The notes: a model not told the origin generated them from the letters alone. Shown: positions 1 to 7,340, numbered from the stretch's first letter. The stretch is 18,606 nucleotides of DNA from Candidatus Omnitrophota bacterium (GCA_023247285.1 JAHFGU010000013.1:1-18606); one strand, 5' to 3'. Translations and numbers: made by a program.

Positions 1-424
1 CGCTGAGGCTGGCGATCCGGTCCAATTTTATGTCGGCGCCAAAGGGCAGGAGCAGTTCGTCATACGTGGTTTCGTGCGTCACCGGATCGGTCGATTGGGC
101 ATATTCCACGCTGAGCGACCGCTTGGTCACCGCCGTCACGGTGCCGGTCACGGTATTCGAACGCACAGTTTTATTGGGCGTTGCCTGGTCTGCCTCGGCT
201 GTCGTGGACCCGGCCTCCGACGCGTGCGCCAGATGCGGCATCGGCAGCGTCACGCAAACCAGGGCCAGGCACGGTACCCAAAAACAACGCGACCTCAAGC
301 GCATCTGCTTGAGGTCTCGGCTCGTCCGCGGCGCTGCCACCGCGACGACGGGAGAGACGGCGACGCGATACACGCGGCTCAACAGCTCCTGCCACCACCC
401 GGAGAATCGCGTGCGCGCGCTCAT
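1..424 (-). CDS. Exported protein of unknown function, 3' end cut off by window edge
   Basis: An open frame of 141 codons runs from an ATG at 424 to the left edge without a stop, so the gene is partial. The start overlaps the stop of the upstream transposase-fusion gene as ATGA, with a strong GGGAGGGG ribosome binding site about 7 bases before it, which implies translational coupling. Residues 41-68 look like a signal peptide: MRLRSR, then a hydrophobic stretch, then AHA as a likely cleavage site. A second ATG at 304 would make this the exact N-terminus, but it lacks a clear binding site. After a polar linker, residues 91-140 read as short beta-strands (VTGTVTAV, RSLSVEYA, YDELLLPF). This is reminiscent of the small OB-like domains of secreted bacterial proteins, but I do not recognise a named family. 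It probably acts outside the cytoplasm with its neighbour. Confidence 0.72.
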   Translation of the reverse strand, partial: MSARTRFSGWWQELLSRVYRVAVSPVVAVAAPRTSRDLKQMRLRSRCFWVPCLALVCVTLPMPHLAHASEAGSTTAEADQATPNKTVRSNTVTGTVTAVTKRSLSVEYAQSTDPVTHETTYDELLLPFGADIKLDRIASLS

Positions 425-1632
425 GTCGTTTGCCCCTCCCGCACCACGCCCACAAACGTGAAGCGCGCCGGGGCCTGGCCGGGTGTTTGCCGGCTGACGC
501 TGCCCCGCATGGTGGTCCCGCCGGACCATGCGCCCTGCCAGGTGACGACTACGCCATTGGGATTGCTCTGCGCGGTTTCCCAAACGACGGTGCCATCCGG
601 CTGGCGGCTTGTCTTGACGGCGGCGGTGGGAAAACCCTGCATCGCCAGCGCGTCAGAGGTCATGCGCTGCTTGGTGAACATCAGCCGGTCAGCCTTGGTG
701 CCCGCGGGTGCAGCGCCATCCACCGGGATGATCCGCATCTCCCACACCGTGCCTTCGAGGGTGACCGGCCTGCCCGGCTGGATCAGCGACGCAACCTGCG
801 TGTGCAGCGCTGCCTCGCGCGCGAGTGCCACCACGCGCATGACGTTCTCAAGGCGGCCGATCTTGTGCGAGAGCGAGGCGACCATCAGGGCGAGCGCGGC
901 GGCGACCGCGACGTTGCCGGCCAGGAGCAGCCGGCGGGGCGCGCGCGCAGGCGCCGGCGACACCACGGGAGCGGCGCCTTGCGGCTCTTCCCGCCAGTGG
1001 CTCAGCGCTGACTTGACGCGCGCAACGAAGTCTTCGGAGCCCACGATCCGCTGCCGCAGCGCGTCCCGCAGCTGGGTGATTTCCGCCGGCGAGAATCCGA
1101 TCACATACGCCTCATAGGACGCCGGGGCCGGGGGCTGCACCAGCGCTTCGCGGACTTCAACCCCCATATCGAGCCCGTCTGACCCGTCATCCGGCGCGCA
1201 GTAGCGCGCATAGCTCGTAAAGGGATGGCCTGCGGCGTCGGCGGCGATGCCGGACCTGATGGGATGCGCGTGGAGGTACGCGGTCACCGGAAGCAAGTAG
1301 GTCCCCTTCTCGACGATCACGGTTTTGAAGCGCTGCTGGAACAGATGCCCGGATCGGCCGTGGCGCTTGTTGAAGGTCTTGGTGTAGGCCACGGTCAGAT
1401 CGTGCATGAAAGCCGAGAGGCTTGAGGGGTCTGTCTCCACGCAGAGGTGCACGTGATCCGGCAGCAGGCAATACGCGAAGAGCTTGACCCCATGGCGGCG
1501 GCGGTACTCGGCGATCAGGCGGCGATAGGCTTGGTAGTCTTGCGGGTCTTTGAAGAGGGGGTCGTCCAGGCTGCCTCGCGAGGTCACGAGGGAGATCGCG
1601 CCGTCCACACAAATCCGGGGCAGCCTCGGCAT
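421..1632 (-). CDS. HUH/Y1 REP-type transposase domain fused to a TM helix and an extracytoplasmic 'TIWE' domain
   Basis: The 403-residue protein has three parts. Residues 1-215 are a Y1 (IS200/RAYT-like) transposase domain. It has the HUH metal-binding motif HVH at 60-62, the family signature RSGHLFQQRFK at 93-103, and a helix at 110-126 with candidate nucleophile tyrosines 112 and 119 before HPIRSG. The segment near 198 (GSEDFV) is typical of the end of ordinary family members. Residues 235-254 are a hydrophobic helix preceded by RAPRR, predicting the DNA-binding part in the cytoplasm and the C-terminus outside. Residues 290-398 match a domain in the secreted protein at 9766-10458 (GTVWE, GFP, VWET, WQG, FVG). 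GGGAGG lies about 10 bases before the ATG. The gene follows a c-di-GMP riboswitch and terminator and is coupled to the next gene by ATGA. The catalytic motifs look intact. Whether it still cuts DNA is unknown; domestication as a membrane regulator is an inference. Confidence 0.9.
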   Translation of the reverse strand: MPRLPRICVDGAISLVTSRGSLDDPLFKDPQDYQAYRRLIAEYRRRHGVKLFAYCLLPDHVHLCVETDPSSLSAFMHDLTVAYTKTFNKRHGRSGHLFQQRFKTVIVEKGTYLLPVTAYLHAHPIRSGIAADAAGHPFTSYARYCAPDDGSDGLDMGVEVREALVQPPAPASYEAYVIGFSPAEITQLRDALRQRIVGSEDFVARVKSALSHWREEPQGAAPVVSPAPARAPRRLLLAGNVAVAAALALMVASLSHKIGRLENVMRVVALAREAALHTQVASLIQPGRPVTLEGTVWEMRIIPVDGAAPAGTKADRLMFTKQRMTSDALAMQGFPTAAVKTSRQPDGTVVWETAQSNPNGVVVTWQGAWSGGTTMRGSVSRQTPGQAPARFTFVGVVREGQTT

Positions 1633-1663
1633 GGCTAGGCCGCCTCCCGTGGCTGGGCCTGGC

Positions 1664-1693
1664 TACCTGGCACCTCAAGCGAGGTGCCAGGTA
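1664..1693. repeat. Perfect REP-like hairpin, 13-bp stem with 4-base loop
   Basis: TACCTGGCACCTC at 1664-1676 is followed by loop AAGC and the exact reverse complement at 1681-1693. It lies 32 bases upstream of the HUH/Y1 gene start. REP palindromes beside their RAYT transposase gene are a known arrangement, so this is likely a REP-like recognition site. It would also form a strong hairpin in the mRNA leader. Confidence 0.75.
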
Positions 1694-1754
1694 CCGGAAG
1701 CGTGAGGGCGCTTTGGCCGCGGCAAGACCTGTGGGTCGCGTGAACGTGGTCACG

Positions 1755-1785
1755 GTGCCAGGCAGGAACCTGCGCAACCTGGCAC
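1755..1785. repeat. Second REP-like inverted repeat sharing the GTGCCAGG core
   Basis: GTGCCAGG at 1755-1762 pairs with CCTGGCAC at 1778-1785. A nested GCAGG/CCTGC pair (1762-1766 and 1769-1773) lies inside. It carries the same 8-base core as the hairpin at 1664-1693, some 60 bases away, and lies between the riboswitch terminator and the transposase gene. Two units of one palindrome family side by side resemble a BIME-like REP pair. Confidence 0.6.
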
Positions 1786-1799
1786 TCCGCGCTGGAGAC

Positions 1800-1839
1800 A
1801 AAAAAACCCCGGTCGCTACCTCGCGTGGCAGCGCCGGAG
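1800..1839 (-). terminator. Intrinsic terminator, expression platform of the c-di-GMP riboswitch
   Basis: On the minus strand CTCCGGCGCTGCC (1839-1827), a 6-base loop and GGTAGCGACCGGGG (1820-1807) form a 13-bp stem with one bulged A. Seven T follow (1806-1800). The terminator begins about 30 bases after the aptamer and precedes the coding region. An alternative pairing of TTGGAG just upstream (near 1860-1855) with the CTCCGG at the base of the stem could act as an antiterminator; that is my inference. Confidence 0.88.
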
Positions 1840-1869
1840 TTGAACGAGTTCGATCTCCAATCGTTCTTC

Positions 1870-1956
1870 ATCGCTTCTGGTAGCTCGGCTACCCCATCGT
1901 GCAGGGCCCGTGGCTTTGCGTCCTATCCTTTCGGATAGTTTGCCTTTCGCAGCGGT
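1870..1956 (-). ncRNA. Cyclic di-GMP-I (GEMM-I) riboswitch aptamer
   Basis: The minus strand carries the conserved GEMM-I core in order. AAAGGCAAAC lies at 1947-1938, a TATCC/GGATA stem with a GAAA tetraloop at 1937-1924, GGACGCAAAGCC at 1923-1912, and the P3 hairpin GGTAGCCGAGCTACC at 1893-1879. A closing P1 pairs CGCT (1954-1951) with AGCG (1875-1872). In my hand alignment to the Vibrio Vc2 aptamer, the ligand-reading G20 is kept (position 1944) and so is the intercalating A47 (1917). The G at position 20 argues for c-di-GMP rather than the c-GAMP-sensing variant. It sits between a sigma-70-like promoter and an intrinsic terminator, so it should control transcription of the HUH/Y1 fusion gene and its partner. 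Direction of control (ON or OFF) cannot be read with certainty. Confidence 0.94.
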
Positions 1957-1987
1957 GCGGGTTGTCACTGATCAAAAGCTTGTCTAG

Positions 1988-2017
1988 ACCATACCTGACG
2001 AGTTGCGGGTTTGTCAA
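1988..2017 (-). promoter_or_regulatory. Sigma-70-like promoter of the riboswitch transcript
   Basis: A perfect -35 box TTGACA (2017-2012), an 18-base spacer and -10 box TATGGT (1993-1988) place the start of transcription near 1981, about 25 bases before the aptamer. The -35 box begins 15 bases after the stop codon of the preceding gene, so this starts a new transcription unit. Confidence 0.75.
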
Positions 2018-2031
2018 GACATGAACAAAAG

Positions 2032-3912
2032 TTAGTGGGAGGCGCTGAAATCCACGCCGGTCACGTCCCGATCGGTCATGGTGACCACCCGGTGCAGGGG
2101 CACGAACGTGGAGGCGGTGATGGCCCTCAGCTTTTTGGCCGTCACGGTGAATTCCTCCTTTGTCTGGTTCGTGGGCCGGACCGTGTAGGTCCCAGGCCGG
2201 AGCTGCACCGCCAGGTACATGCCATACCGGTCGGTCACGGCCTGCGCGACGGGCTCGGCGCCTTTCTGAAACTCCACGACAACGCCGGCGAACGGAATGC
2301 TGTAGCCGGCCCCCGTGTCCTGTATGATCATGCCGGACACCGTCAGAATGGTTTCTCGCACCGTGATGGTGACCGCCCCGTGATCGCTCAGCGTGCCGTC
2401 GGTTGCGGTAAACACCACCTCGTACCGCCCTCCCTGATCGGCGCGCGGCTTCCAGCTGAATGTCCCTGTCCCATCCTTGTTGTCGGTAAACGTGGAGCCG
2501 TGCGGCAGCGGCGAGGCCACGAGCACCTCTGGATCGCCGTCCGGGTCATGGGCGCGGACGGTCACGCGCAGCAGCTCCTCTTCATCCACATGCTGGTGGC
2601 CGATCCGCTCCCACACCGGAGGGCGGTTGACATCGACCACCGTGATGGGCAGGCTCCGGCTTTCGCACAGCTCATGCGCGTCGCAGACCTGGATGTGCAC
2701 GCGGGGATAGGTCTTGCGCGGCTGGCGGTGGGAAGCGATCTCAAACCCAGGCACGCCCTTGAGCGTGCAGGTCGGGACATCGAAGCTCATCCAAGGCGGT
2801 AAGGCGGAGGCGGCGCAGGTCAGCGCATCGCCATCAGGGTCGGTGGCCGACAAGGGCATGGTAAAGTAGACGCCTTCATTGATCAGCTGCTCCCCCACGT
2901 CGGTGATCACCGGAGGCCGGTTCGCATCCTCCACGGTCACGGTGGTCTGCTGCCGGTCACAGACCGGCTCGGGGTCGCACACCTCAAAGACGACTCCGCT
3001 ATACACCTTGGTGGGCTGCTCGGCCGATGCCTCGTCGTGTCCCGGCGTGCCGCTCACCGCGCCGGTCGCCGGATCGAACGTGGCCCACGGCGGAAGATTC
3101 GAGGCGCGGAAGGTCAGCCGGCTGGGGATATCGTCCGCATCCGCGGCCTCGAGCGTGAAAGCCAGCGGCAGGCCTTCCTGCACGACCTTGGGCTCGATGG
3201 GGCTCAGATGCGGCGGGGCGTTCACGTTGGCCACCCGCACCGTGAAGGGCGCGGAGGTCGCGGTATTGCCGGCCCGGTCTGTCGCGCGCACCTGCATGGC
3301 GTGCTGGCCGCTGAGCGCGTTCTTGCTGTCCCACTGCGCCGTGTAGGGCGGGACCTCCCGGGTCGCGATCTCGCCGTTGTCCAACAGGAACGCGACCGAG
3401 GCGATCTCCGAGCTGTCGGCGGCCGACGCCTCCAGCGCGATCGTGCCGACGAGGGTCTGGCCGTCCTTCGGGCTGAGCAGCTCGGCGCGCGGCAGGGCGT
3501 TGTCCACCGTCACGTGCACGACGGCGGAGACGCCTTCGTTCCAATCCATGTCGCGCGCGCGGGCCACGAACGTGTGCGGCCCGTCGGCGTCAAGCCGCGT
3601 GTCCCACCCGAGCTCGTAGGGGGGCTGCAGGTCGCTGTTGAGGAGCACGCCGTCCTTGGAGACGGTGACCCGCGCCACCCCGACGTTGTCGGTGACGCGC
3701 ACGACGACGCGCTGCACGCCGCTCAGGAACGCCCGCTCCGCCGGCTCGACGATGCGCACCCGCGGCGCATCACGGTCCTGCGCCGCCTCAGCCGCCTGGA
3801 AGCAACCGGTCCAGACCCAGCCCGGCCATGCGCCAAGGAGAAAACCGAAAAGCGCAGCAACCGCCCCGAGCCTCTGCCTGATCCTTGGAGATGTCACGCT
3901 CATAGAGCCCAT
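2032..3912 (-). CDS. Secreted multi-domain Ig/cadherin-like repeat protein with C-terminal CNA-B-like domain
   Basis: About 626 residues. A signal sequence occupies roughly 1-45 (hydrophobic 17-36, AEAAQ at the end). Two bacterial Ig-like (Big-type) domains follow at about 48-137 and 140-230. Three cadherin-like/putative-Ig repeats lie at about 232-329, 332-428 and 430-520, separated by the linker motif NRPPV. DPDGD at 358-362 and 457-461 and DADD at 258-261 suggest calcium binding. Residues 523-626 resemble a CNA-B/carboxypeptidase-regulatory-like beta-sandwich. There is no C-terminal membrane helix or sorting motif, so it is probably released or held at the surface by partners. The ATG at 3912 is one base after the stop of the GT-C/TPR gene; ATG 3903, three codons later, is equally possible. 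Likely role is adhesion or cell-surface structure, and it is a candidate substrate of the neighbouring glycosylation enzymes. Confidence 0.85.
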   Translation of the reverse strand: MGSMSVTSPRIRQRLGAVAALFGFLLGAWPGWVWTGCFQAAEAAQDRDAPRVRIVEPAERAFLSGVQRVVVRVTDNVGVARVTVSKDGVLLNSDLQPPYELGWDTRLDADGPHTFVARARDMDWNEGVSAVVHVTVDNALPRAELLSPKDGQTLVGTIALEASAADSSEIASVAFLLDNGEIATREVPPYTAQWDSKNALSGQHAMQVRATDRAGNTATSAPFTVRVANVNAPPHLSPIEPKVVQEGLPLAFTLEAADADDIPSRLTFRASNLPPWATFDPATGAVSGTPGHDEASAEQPTKVYSGVVFEVCDPEPVCDRQQTTVTVEDANRPPVITDVGEQLINEGVYFTMPLSATDPDGDALTCAASALPPWMSFDVPTCTLKGVPGFEIASHRQPRKTYPRVHIQVCDAHELCESRSLPITVVDVNRPPVWERIGHQHVDEEELLRVTVRAHDPDGDPEVLVASPLPHGSTFTDNKDGTGTFSWKPRADQGGRYEVVFTATDGTLSDHGAVTITVRETILTVSGMIIQDTGAGYSIPFAGVVVEFQKGAEPVAQAVTDRYGMYLAVQLRPGTYTVRPTNQTKEEFTVTAKKLRAITASTFVPLHRVVTMTDRDVTGVDFSASH

Positions 3913-3913
3913 C

Positions 3914-5794
3914 TTACCGTGGCTGCCCCTTGGTGGCGAGGGCTTCCTGCAGGTTTTGCGCGACGGCCGCGTCGTCGGGGTGCAGGCGGAGCGCCTCCGA
4001 GAAATGGGCGATGGCCTCATCGGAGCTTCCCTGCTTCATCAGGGCGATCCCAAGATTGTTATGCGCGTCGACGGCATCGGGATTCAACCGGAGCGCCGCG
4101 CGGTATTGGGCAATCGCCTCGTCAAGATGGCCGGCCTCAGTGAGCATCGCGCCGAGGTTGGTACGGGCATCGGCGTCATCGGGGTGCAGCTGCACCACCT
4201 GCCGCAGCTCGGCGATCGCCTCCTCGACGTGCCCCTGGTCGGCCAAGGCGAGTGCCAGGTTGTTGCGGGCGTCCAAGCGGTCCGGCTGAAGGCGGAGCGC
4301 TTGCCGATAGTGGGCGATGGCGTCATCCAGACGCCCCTGCCTGGCGAGCGCGATGCCCAGGTTGTAGTGCAGCTCTGGGGCGGCCGCTCCAGGGAGCGTC
4401 CGGCCGGTGCGCGCCGTGCTAATGGCCTCCTGATAGTGCGTGATCGCCTCATCGACCTGCCCCTGCCCCAGGAGGGCGCCGGCCAGGTTGGCATGCGCCC
4501 GGGGATTGCGGGGCCAGGCGGCGATCGTCGCGCGCCAGATGGACACCTCGTCACGATACGCCTCGTTCCGATGGCGCGTGGCGAGCCCCCACCCGACCAC
4601 CAGCGCTCCGATGGCGGCTACAGCCGCGACGCGAAGTCCACCGGACCCGAGCCGGCCGTCAAGGAGGCGCTCCAGCGCTCGGCGACCCGCGAGCACCAGC
4701 ATGCTGATGACGCTGATGAGCGGAAGATACATCCGCCGCTCCGCCACCAGCTCGGTCACCATCGGCCACACGCTGGTGGGGCCGAGCGTGAGGAAGAACC
4801 AGCCCCCAACGAAGCCAAGAGGCGACCGGCGCCTGATCGCCAGGATGGTGCAGGCCAACAGCCCTCCGATCACGATGGCGGCAGGCGCAACGTTCCAGAA
4901 AGACTCGGCCGGGGGCCAGTCATAGGTCAGCGCTAATGGATGGGGCCAGAGGGCCAGCCGTAGGTAATGCAGGATGATGCCCGGCTGAGTCGCCAGATTG
5001 TCCCACAGGGTCCAGTGGCTCAGGCCGAAGCCGACCTTCTGGACAGGCGGCCCGATCAACACAACGACCGCCAGCACGGGCCAGCTCGCCGCCAATCCCA
5101 TATAGAGGAAGCGCCGTTCGGAGCGCGCGTGCAGATCCGCCCGATGGAAGATGGCGTCGTACAGCATGACCACCAGGGGCGCGGTGAGCATGGACTGCTT
5201 GCTCCCCATCCCTAGCATACATGCGCCCACACCGGCCACGGCCCACGCGCGCCTTGCCCGCGACTCGCGAGACTCGGCGCTGCGGATCGCGGCGTACAGT
5301 GTCAGGAGGTACCACAGCCCCATCAAGGCTTCCGTACGCTGCGTGAGATAGGTGACGCATTCGGTCAGCAGCGGATGGACGACCCAGAGGAGGCTCACCG
5401 CGCACGCCAGACCGCTTGCCGGGGAACCGTACGCGTCGGCCAACGGTGGCTTCAGGAGCGTGCGCCGAACGACCCCGAAGAGAACCAGGGCACACAGGAG
5501 ATGGATGGCCAGGTTGACCGCGTGATAGCCCCACACCGAGAGTCCGCCGAGGGCGTAGTTGACGGCCAGCGAAAAAGCGACCACCGGCCGTTGGACAAGC
5601 GGCTGCGCTTCCGGAGGCGCGAGGAGCCAGGTCGAGGGAGGCCAGAGATGGCGCAGATGGGCGTTCCGCACGATCGCGATGTGGTCGTCAAAGATGAAGG
5701 GGACGGCCATGCTGTTGGCGTATGCCATCAGGCCGGCCGCGACAATCAGCCAGGGAGCCAGGACGCTGGCAAGCGATCGGGACCCGGCCGTCAT
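3914..5794 (-). CDS. TMTC-like membrane GT-C glycosyltransferase with C-terminal TPR repeats
   Basis: The 626-residue protein begins with a polytopic membrane region to about residue 403. It shows features of the GT-C/TMTC class: FDDH at 35-38 in the first extracytoplasmic loop (the acidic pair used for metal or substrate binding), PLLTECVTYLTQRTEAL at about 141-157, SKQSMLTAPLVVMLYD at 198-213, and AERRMYLPL at 351-359. Five to six TPR units fill about 430-620. Eukaryotic TMTC proteins transfer mannose from a dolichol carrier to cadherin domains, and bacterial relatives probably use polyprenyl-phosphate sugars. The SKE motif common in bacterial relatives reads SKQ here. Its start overlaps the GT2 gene as ATGA, and it is followed one base later by a protein of Ig/cadherin-like repeats. 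Donor and acceptor are inferred from context. A purely structural membrane TPR protein is the alternative. Confidence 0.82.
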   Translation of the reverse strand: MTAGSRSLASVLAPWLIVAAGLMAYANSMAVPFIFDDHIAIVRNAHLRHLWPPSTWLLAPPEAQPLVQRPVVAFSLAVNYALGGLSVWGYHAVNLAIHLLCALVLFGVVRRTLLKPPLADAYGSPASGLACAVSLLWVVHPLLTECVTYLTQRTEALMGLWYLLTLYAAIRSAESRESRARRAWAVAGVGACMLGMGSKQSMLTAPLVVMLYDAIFHRADLHARSERRFLYMGLAASWPVLAVVVLIGPPVQKVGFGLSHWTLWDNLATQPGIILHYLRLALWPHPLALTYDWPPAESFWNVAPAAIVIGGLLACTILAIRRRSPLGFVGGWFFLTLGPTSVWPMVTELVAERRMYLPLISVISMLVLAGRRALERLLDGRLGSGGLRVAAVAAIGALVVGWGLATRHRNEAYRDEVSIWRATIAAWPRNPRAHANLAGALLGQGQVDEAITHYQEAISTARTGRTLPGAAAPELHYNLGIALARQGRLDDAIAHYRQALRLQPDRLDARNNLALALADQGHVEEAIAELRQVVQLHPDDADARTNLGAMLTEAGHLDEAIAQYRAALRLNPDAVDAHNNLGIALMKQGSSDEAIAHFSEALRLHPDDAAVAQNLQEALATKGQPR

Positions 5795-6624
5795 GGCCGC
5801 GAGATATCCCCGGCATCCAGCGCGGGGATCGGCTCAGGCGCGAGCGGCTCGGCGGGGATCCGGGTGTCACTCAGGCGGCGGCCGACGGGATCAAATAGTC
5901 TCGCATGCAGAAGGCCAGCCCGATCGAGGAGGTATTGACCGGTCACCCCGAGGATGCCAACGCCGTAGCGGATGCCCCGCCATGGGCTGATCGATGAGGA
6001 CTCCTCGGTGAACCGGGCGGGAGCGGAGAACTCGCCGATCGCGTACCCGAAGGCTATCGCCTGGACGAGCAGCTGGTTATCGAAGAGGAAATCGTCGGAA
6101 TTTTCCAGCAGCGGCACGCGGAGGAGGAAACTCCGGGAAAACGCCCTGAACCCGGTGTGGTACTCAGAGAGGTGCTGGCGCAGCGCGAGATTCTGGCCCC
6201 ATGTCCAGAGCCTGTTGCACAGGTGCTTGTACCGCGGCATCCCGCGCTGGATGGCGCCTGTCCCAAGCAGCCGAGAGCCGAGGACGATGTGATACACGCC
6301 GGACGCCACGGCGCTGGCCAGCGCCGGGACCAGCTCCGCCGGGTACTGGTTGTCCGGATGGAGCATCACCACGATGTCGGCGCCCCGGTCCAGCGCCGCC
6401 TGATACCCCGTCTTCTGGCTCGCGCCATAGCCCCGATTGACCGCATGACGATAGCCGCGCAAGCCCAGCTGCTGCGCCACGGCGACCGTTGTATCCTGGC
6501 TGGCGTCATCGACGAGAATGAGGTCGTCCACCACACCGGTCGGAATGGCCCGGCACGTCCGCTCCAGCGTCCGGGCCGCGTTGTACGCGGGCAGCACCAC
6601 CGCGACCCGCTGCTGATGGATCAT
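5791..6624 (-). CDS. GT2 glycosyltransferase, polyprenyl-phosphate sugar synthase-like
   Basis: The 277-residue protein has a GT-A fold of family 2. VVLPAYNAARTL at 9-20 is the nucleotide-sugar binding start, LVDDASQD at 38-45 holds the acidic residues, and HPDNQYP at 89-95 is the metal-binding segment seen in dolichol-phosphate mannose synthase-like enzymes. A GFRAFSR segment at 158-164 follows. It has no C-terminal membrane helices, so it resembles the soluble type I DPM1 form that works at the inner face of the membrane, probably loading a sugar from UDP or GDP onto polyprenyl phosphate. The start at 6624 overlaps the methyltransferase stop as ATGA; an upstream in-frame ATG at 6747 would reach deep into that gene and is unlikely. 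The next gene is a GT-C enzyme, the class that uses such lipid-linked sugars. The exact sugar cannot be read. Confidence 0.9.
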   Translation of the reverse strand: MIHQQRVAVVLPAYNAARTLERTCRAIPTGVVDDLILVDDASQDTTVAVAQQLGLRGYRHAVNRGYGASQKTGYQAALDRGADIVVMLHPDNQYPAELVPALASAVASGVYHIVLGSRLLGTGAIQRGMPRYKHLCNRLWTWGQNLALRQHLSEYHTGFRAFSRSFLLRVPLLENSDDFLFDNQLLVQAIAFGYAIGEFSAPARFTEESSSISPWRGIRYGVGILGVTGQYLLDRAGLLHARLFDPVGRRLSDTRIPAEPLAPEPIPALDAGDISRP

Positions 6625-7313
6625 CGCGCGCTCCGGCAGAAGAACACGAATTGATACCCGAAGAATGGGGGGCGAAGCCTGGCGAACACATGATCCGCGC
6701 GCTCCAGGGCCTGCCCCAGCCCCGCCTTGAGCGAGCCTGGGCCCCACCGGCCGAATGGCAGCGGCGTCACGGCGTATCGAGCCACCGCTAGTCCCGCGCG
6801 CTGGAGCAGCCCTCGGGCGCTGTCAAGCGTGAAGAAGCGCAGATGGTCGCGGTCCAGGATGCCGTTCTCCCGATACGCGAAGCGGCCGCACAACAGGGAT
6901 AGGCGAACGCTCCAGTGCGCCACGTTCGGCAACGAGGCCACCAGCCACCCGGACGGCGACAGCAGCGGGCGGAGCTTGAGCAGCGCAGCGAGCGGCTCGC
7001 TCATATGCTCCAGGACATCCGCGCAGATCACGACGTCAAAGGCGCTCGGAGACCACGCCAGAGCGGCAGACTGCACGTCGGATACGACGAGGCGCTCATA
7101 AAACGGCCTGGCCTCCTCGGCCCATGCCGGGTTCACCTCGATCCCGCTGACATGAGCAAAGCCGCGCCGCTGAAGTGCCGCCCCTAGGTACCCGGTGGCC
7201 GTTCCAACATCGAGGATGCGTGCGGTTCGAGGAAAGGACTGCAGGAAGCGTAGGATGCGGTCGTGGCTGCTGACGCCACCGGGCTTATATCGATAGCGTG
7301 CGGCCGGGGCCAT
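6621..7313 (-). CDS. Class I SAM-dependent methyltransferase
   Basis: The 230-residue protein has the Methyltransf_23-type layout. Motif I ILDVGTATGYLG at 33-44 binds S-adenosylmethionine, GIEVNP at 57-62 ends the second strand with the acidic ribose contact, and ADVLEHM at 98-104 is the family's post-motif segment. SLPNVAHW at 127-134 and RDHLRFFT at 155-162 are typical of members found in polysaccharide and glycosylation clusters. No membrane segment is obvious. It overlaps the GT2 gene by ATGA and begins 27 bases after the stop of the coiled-coil gene; the ribosome binding site (GAGA) is weak. Substrate unknown; from context, a sugar or lipid-linked sugar is the best guess. Confidence 0.88.
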   Translation of the reverse strand: MAPAARYRYKPGGVSSHDRILRFLQSFPRTARILDVGTATGYLGAALQRRGFAHVSGIEVNPAWAEEARPFYERLVVSDVQSAALAWSPSAFDVVICADVLEHMSEPLAALLKLRPLLSPSGWLVASLPNVAHWSVRLSLLCGRFAYRENGILDRDHLRFFTLDSARGLLQRAGLAVARYAVTPLPFGRWGPGSLKAGLGQALERADHVFARLRPPFFGYQFVFFCRSAR

Positions 7314-7340
7314 GCCGGATCTCTAGCGCCGGCCGCGGGG

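Noticed and set aside
421..1785. Simple IS200/IS605 insertion sequence
   Set aside because: The gene has a fused TM helix and exported domain, is coupled to a downstream gene and lies under a riboswitch. The palindromes are on one side only, and I see no matching right end within the window.
1187..1801. 204-codon minus-strand frame overlapping the transposase gene start
   Set aside because: Arg/Pro-rich out-of-frame translation of the Y1 domain region and leader; no family features, and it would cross the REP-like hairpins.
4250..4261. Copy of the REP-like core (GTGCCAGG) inside the GT-C/TPR gene
   Set aside because: It has no partner arm and encodes a normal TPR segment (NNLAL); a chance match.
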